DNA of 64,000 nt, from positions 62,001-126,000 of the forward strand of contig NZ_UEFQ01000024.1 of the NCBI RefSeq assembly GCF_900489465.1. The letters run 5' to 3'. Of this stretch, positions 61,056 to 64,000 are shown in pieces. Numbering within the stretch: the first letter of the stretch is position 1; each line of letters starts with the position of its first letter. Source of the DNA: Aequorivita sp. CIP111184. GTDB taxonomy: Bacteria > Bacteroidota > Bacteroidia > Flavobacteriales > Flavobacteriaceae. The notes beneath the pieces are model-generated. The model was given only the letters and a program-made list of their open reading frames with translations. It was not told where the DNA came from and ran no database searches. The position numbers and the translations under genes were made by a program.

Positions 61056-61714
61056 ATTAAAAATCCAGCAGTATAGATGGAATACAGCAAATAGTTAGAT
61101 CCAAAGATAACCCGTCTGTACAAAATGACAAAGCTCGGATCAATAGAATTACTTAAATAAGAGCTATAGAGAAATAAGGGAGTTGTACAAAGATGAAATA
61201 TCAATGCCCCAACTGAAATATAGAAAGGTAAACTTTTTTGAACCTGCAATATTTGGTCGCTTTTCAGCAATTCCAAATAGTAAAAAGAGATGCTTAAGAA
61301 AACGAATAAAGTCCCAAAAATACTAGAAATTGGTATAAATTTTACAAAGAAACTTCCTGAAAAAATAATTTCAAAAATACTCGCCCCCAGAAATACAATA
61401 GAAACCCAGTTTATAACCGTTATTGACAGTTTATTTGATAAATACCATTTAAAGTAATTTATATAGAACAAATAACTTATCACTGAATAAATATTTCCTG
61501 ACCAGTAATTTGCTTCGAAAACAGTGTCTTTTAAAAAATGTAAAAATCCATTCTTCACAAAAAATGTATACCAACTAAAAAGTTCAGAAAATACCGTAAT
61601 GCCTAAAAACCAAACTAAATACAAAGTAGGTTTGGTTTTATTTTTTTGATAGTAAAATACTCCGGTAAGAAATGCTAAAATTTCAAAAAAGTTTATTAAT
61701 AATCCCGCTATCAC
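61010..61714 (-). CDS. Multi-pass membrane protein linked to the histidine kinase
   Basis: 234 residues with about seven hydrophobic segments, no signal peptide and no recognised domain. The gene overlaps the histidine-kinase gene by 46 bp, unusually long, so expression is tightly linked. It starts 4 nt after the small upstream gene ends. By position it is probably a sensory or accessory membrane component of the kinase. That role is inferred only from gene order and overlap. Confidence 0.8.
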   Translation of the reverse strand: MIAGLLINFFEILAFLTGVFYYQKNKTKPTLYLVWFLGITVFSELFSWYTFFVKNGFLHFLKDTVFEANYWSGNIYSVISYLFYINYFKWYLSNKLSITVINWVSIVFLGASIFEIIFSGSFFVKFIPISSIFGTLFVFLSISFYYLELLKSDQILQVQKSLPFYISVGALIFHLCTTPLFLYSSYLSNSIDPSFVILYRRVIFGSNYLLYSIYTAGFLICLRKKDPYSLRKNF

Positions 61715-61718
61715 TGAA

Positions 61719-62069
61719 TCAATAGTTTGTAGGAGGAAATCCAGTAATGCCTTTATTTAAAGGTTTCAAATTATAATTATTAGGTGAACTTGCAGTAACA
61801 CCTAATGTGGGCGCTAAAAACACTGTTGCTTTGTCTGAAGTGTCATTATCATAAGCAGCAAAATAGATACGCACGCCTTGTTGTGTACCCATACTTGGAC
61901 TAGCTTTAATATAGTCCAAAAACTCTTGAAGCTCATCAACGGTAAATAAAAATTCTCGTGCATCAGCAGACCCCATAGCTTGTTCAATATCGACAGCGCG
62001 TGTTGCTACCCAATTATCTTGCATTTGTCTTGCTTCTGCTACAGTAATATAATTTGATGGTTTTGACAT
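61719..62069 (-). CDS. Small protein of unknown function at the head of the two-component operon
   Basis: 116 residues, soluble, no signal peptide. The pattern YITVAEARQMQDNWVATRA, a central helix (FTVDELQEFLDYIKAS), then a beta-rich half (GVRIYFAAYD, TVFLAPTLG) looks like a conserved flavobacterial family of unknown function. It starts a minus-strand operon with a membrane protein, a histidine kinase and a response regulator. A TACATTCG -7-like box (7/8) lies near 62101-62108. A role as a regulator or substrate of the system is speculation. Confidence 0.72.
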   Translation of the reverse strand: MSKPSNYITVAEARQMQDNWVATRAVDIEQAMGSADAREFLFTVDELQEFLDYIKASPSMGTQQGVRIYFAAYDNDTSDKATVFLAPTLGVTASSPNNYNLKPLNKGITGFPPTNY

Positions 62070-62146
62070 AATTGATTGTAATTTATTGGTTTAGTTGGCA
62101 CGAATGTAGCAAAAACAATTAAATAAGCATTTTATAAACTAAATAA

Positions 62147-62205
62147 TTAGGGAAAAACCCCTTCAAAAAAGGGGTTTTTCCTATAGATTTTTGAGGGTTT
62201 TCCCT
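62147..62205. repeat. Inverted-repeat cluster between the two-component and eCIS operons
   Basis: GGAAAAACCCCTT (62151-62163) and AAGGGGTTTTTCC (62169-62181) form a perfect 13-bp inverted repeat with a 5-nt loop. A further palindrome, AGGGTTTTCCCT (62194-62205), repeats the same GGG-A/T-CCC theme. The cluster sits between two divergent operons, where a terminator is not expected, and 48-106 bp above the eCIS promoter. A protein-binding site for one or both promoters is the simplest reading. Confidence 0.6.
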
Positions 62206-62252
62206 ATTAAAAAAATAGTGTAAAACCTTTAAAATATTAAGGTAAAACACTG

Positions 62253-62283
62253 TTGTATAGTGTATTATAAATTAGTATATTTG
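62253..62283 (+). promoter_or_regulatory. Promoter of the contractile-injection operon
   Basis: TTG at 62253-62255, a 20-bp spacer and TATATTTG at 62276-62283 match the Bacteroidota consensus and spacing. Transcription would start near 62289, 20 nt before the ATG of the DUF4255 gene. Confidence 0.72.
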
Positions 62284-62308
62284 AATTTCATCCTTTAGAG
62301 TTCCTCAA

Positions 62309-62899
62309 ATGATTTATGAAACACTTGAAATAATAAAAGATCAAGTTTCAAAATATTTGGAACTTAAAACTGCGGACAGTAATCTAGTGGTGCTGGAAAA
62401 TGTGTCCAAACACGATGATCCAGAAATCAATACAATGAATGATAAAGTGGTTCTTACACTTTTAAACATTGAAGAAGAAATTGCACTGAAAAACAATCCA
62501 AATGTAAAATTTAAAAACGGGGAAACTATTTATAAAAACACACCCGTAAACCTTAATGTCTTTGCACTTTTTTCTGTCAATAGAAATACCTATACCCGCT
62601 CGCTAACAGCAGTTTCTTATATTATAGAGTTCTTTCAGTCAAAAAAAATTTTCACACAGAATAATACAACGTTGAATCCTTCTATTCCAGCTTTGGAAAA
62701 TATAAAAGAATTTCGCTTCATCGCTGAACTCTACACGCCAACATTTGAACAATTAAACTACATCTGGGGCACATTGGGCGGAAAAGCCCTGCCCAGTGTA
62801 CTATATAAAATAAGTGTTGTGAAAATAGAAAGCGACACGCTTACTGAAAAGGGAACGCCAATTACTGAAATTTCGGGAGTTTTAAATAATATAACCTAA
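62309..62899 (+). CDS. DUF4255 (Pvc16-type) contractile-injection protein
   Basis: 196 residues. The N-terminal part (MIYETLEIIKDQVSKYLE, then DKVVLTLLNIEEE) and the NLNVFALFSVN-YTRSLTAVSYIIEFFQSK core match the DUF4255/Pvc16_N family. That family is found in nearly all extracellular contractile injection systems and is thought to cap or terminate the inner tube and sheath at the distal end. The gene is the first of the operon here, whereas its Photorhabdus counterpart is last. The next gene begins directly after its stop codon. Confidence 0.9.
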   Translation: MIYETLEIIKDQVSKYLELKTADSNLVVLENVSKHDDPEINTMNDKVVLTLLNIEEEIALKNNPNVKFKNGETIYKNTPVNLNVFALFSVNRNTYTRSLTAVSYIIEFFQSKKIFTQNNTTLNPSIPALENIKEFRFIAELYTPTFEQLNYIWGTLGGKALPSVLYKISVVKIESDTLTEKGTPITEISGVLNNIT

Positions 62900-63775
62900 A
62901 TGAGCTTTACCTCTACATATAAAATTCTGTTTGGTATGAATCTTTACCACCACTATTTTTTGGATGATGGCAGTGTTGCTTTTGATGCGAATCCTATTTT
63001 AAAAGAAGAACAGCTCAACAAATACAATTTTGAGGATTTCTGCGAAATAATTCCTTCCGAAGAAACAAAGGAAATTTTTAAAGGCAACAAGCTCGTTTTT
63101 AAAACCATTCCCACTGGTTTCATTATTTGTGCAAAAGCGGAAGAAACTGCCCCAAATTCTGGAACTTATAAACCTTTCGTCAGTCTTTCCCAAACCTCGG
63201 TTTTTAATTTTCTGATTTATATGAAAGATTCACTTTTCGAAAATTATTCAACTGTGAATTCAAAACCTTTTATTCCCTATTTCTTTTCAAACAAAAAACC
63301 AGTTTCCGAAGGCGCTTCCTTTAAATATATCGATCTGGAAACCACTACTCTACCCATTGATAATTTCACCATACAGCAGGATAGTTATGATGAAATAGGT
63401 AAAACGCTTTCCAAAAAAGAAAAAATTGGGCTCTTTGGAATCATTTCCCTGGAAATGGCCGGTGACAATACAGTTCCTTTTGACGGTAACGCCAGAAATA
63501 TTTTAAATGTGAATGGAACGTTGCAGGTAAACACAAAGAATTTCAAACTACAGATAAAAAACCGTAGCACCATTTGGAACTATCGAGATGCTAGCGATAG
63601 CGTATTACTTCACACCACAGATCCTATTGAACTTCCGCTTACAAAAAATGGCATCATAGGTTATAGTTTTAACGGTGAAGTGCGTCCTTCTGCATTTCCT
63701 TCAAGGATATTGTTCGAAAAGGACAGCGGTGGAAATATTATTAAAACTTTTTCAGAAATATATATTAATCAATAA
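62900..63775 (+). CDS. Unknown protein in the contractile-injection operon
   Basis: 291 residues, no signal peptide or membrane helix, beta-rich. I do not recognise the family. It starts on the base after the DUF4255 stop, and the sheath gene starts 9 bp after its own stop, so it is certainly part of the eCIS operon. It may be a structural or cap-associated protein specific to Bacteroidota systems. Sequence gives no clear hint of a toxin. Confidence 0.82.
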   Translation: MSFTSTYKILFGMNLYHHYFLDDGSVAFDANPILKEEQLNKYNFEDFCEIIPSEETKEIFKGNKLVFKTIPTGFIICAKAEETAPNSGTYKPFVSLSQTSVFNFLIYMKDSLFENYSTVNSKPFIPYFFSNKKPVSEGASFKYIDLETTTLPIDNFTIQQDSYDEIGKTLSKKEKIGLFGIISLEMAGDNTVPFDGNARNILNVNGTLQVNTKNFKLQIKNRSTIWNYRDASDSVLLHTTDPIELPLTKNGIIGYSFNGEVRPSAFPSRILFEKDSGGNIIKTFSEIYINQ

Positions 63776-63783
63776 CAAAAACT

Positions 63784-64000
63784 ATGGCAACTACGTACAA
63801 AACACCCGGGGTCTATGTGGAGGAAATATCGAAGTTTCCGCCATCGGTGGCACAAGTGGAGACAGCAATTCCAGCTTTTATAGGCTATACGCAAATCAGT
63901 GATACTACGGTTCAAAACAAACCAAAACGTATCGTTTCACTTTTGGAATATGAAACCTATTTTGGCAAAGCTCAAAATGAATCCAACATAACAGTAACAG
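63784..64000 (+). CDS. Phage-tail-like sheath protein (partial)
   Basis: The first 72 residues of a contractile tail sheath: TPGVYVEEISKFPP, then VETAIPAFIGYT, is the conserved N-terminus of phage and eCIS sheath subunits. It runs off the right edge of the window. With DUF4255 directly upstream this marks the start of an extracellular contractile injection system of the Afp/PVC/MAC type, or a related Bacteroidota form. Tube, baseplate, spike, AAA ATPase and effector genes would lie beyond 64000. Confidence 0.92.
   Translation, partial: MATTYKTPGVYVEEISKFPPSVAQVETAIPAFIGYTQISDTTVQNKPKRIVSLLEYETYFGKAQNESNITVT

Noticed and set aside
62151-62181. Rho-independent terminator upstream of the eCIS operon
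   Set aside because: The hairpin is strong, but neither side has a T-run and both flanking genes point away from it, so termination makes no sense. Kept as a possible operator.

Overview
The window is chromosomal DNA from a flavobacterium (Bacteroidota, probably Flavobacteriaceae; the genus cannot be fixed from the sequence). Four things point there: AT-rich DNA; Bacteroidota promoters with a TAnnTTTG -7 box, several lying 4-15 nt from the ATG; few Shine-Dalgarno sequences; and a typical gene set (DUF4369/TlpA lipoproteins, fused alpha/beta 2-oxoacid dehydrogenase E1, menaquinone genes, outer-membrane barrel fusions). Gene density is high. I saw no rRNA, tRNA, insertion sequence or CRISPR array.

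Layout. 1-4429 is a minus-strand sulfate-activation operon (cysQ, DUF2061, cysC, cysD, cysN). A four-helix-bundle gene flanked by degenerate repeats splits cysD from cysN. 4813-5304 is a Dps ferritin. 5400-12798 holds two tandem lipoprotein metallophosphoesterase/Omp85-barrel fusions; the upstream copy has lost nearly all metal ligands. 12851-16414 is a convergent pair: an HD domain fused to a Pycsar-effector-like membrane domain, and a large GAF protein. 16542-26172 carries envelope and housekeeping genes (TlpA, SIMPL, rhomboid, acyltransferases, glmM, ACP phosphodiesterase, ggt). 26251-35481 has uvrA, a LOG protein, a degenerate M1-peptidase/barrel protein and the fused E1 enzyme.

35544-37463 is asnB, preceded by what looks like a complete transcription attenuator. 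It has a promoter, a 15-residue leader peptide with six consecutive Asn codons, an alternative hairpin and an intrinsic terminator. 37482-48978 mixes secreted hypotheticals, two STAS-like paralogues, a secreted C1 peptidase, an S1-domain protein and scattered menaquinone genes (menB, menD, menF, thioesterase). 49002-50746 holds a possible small RNA, a secreted hydrolase and a decayed SRPBCC pseudogene. dnaK follows with a sigma-54-like upstream element. Next come umuDC (with a palindromic operator and an unusual Thr at the UmuD nucleophile position), sdaA, panB and an RluA-type pseudouridine synthase.

59605-62069 is a four-gene minus-strand operon: small protein, membrane protein, histidine kinase, NarL-type regulator. 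It is divergent from 62309-64000, the first three genes of a contractile-injection (phage-tail-like, eCIS) operon: DUF4255, an unknown protein and the tail sheath. The sheath gene and the rest of the cluster run off the right edge. The shared intergenic region has a 13-bp perfect inverted repeat, related GGG-A/T-CCC motifs and a strong Bacteroidota promoter, so the two-component system is a candidate regulator of the particle.
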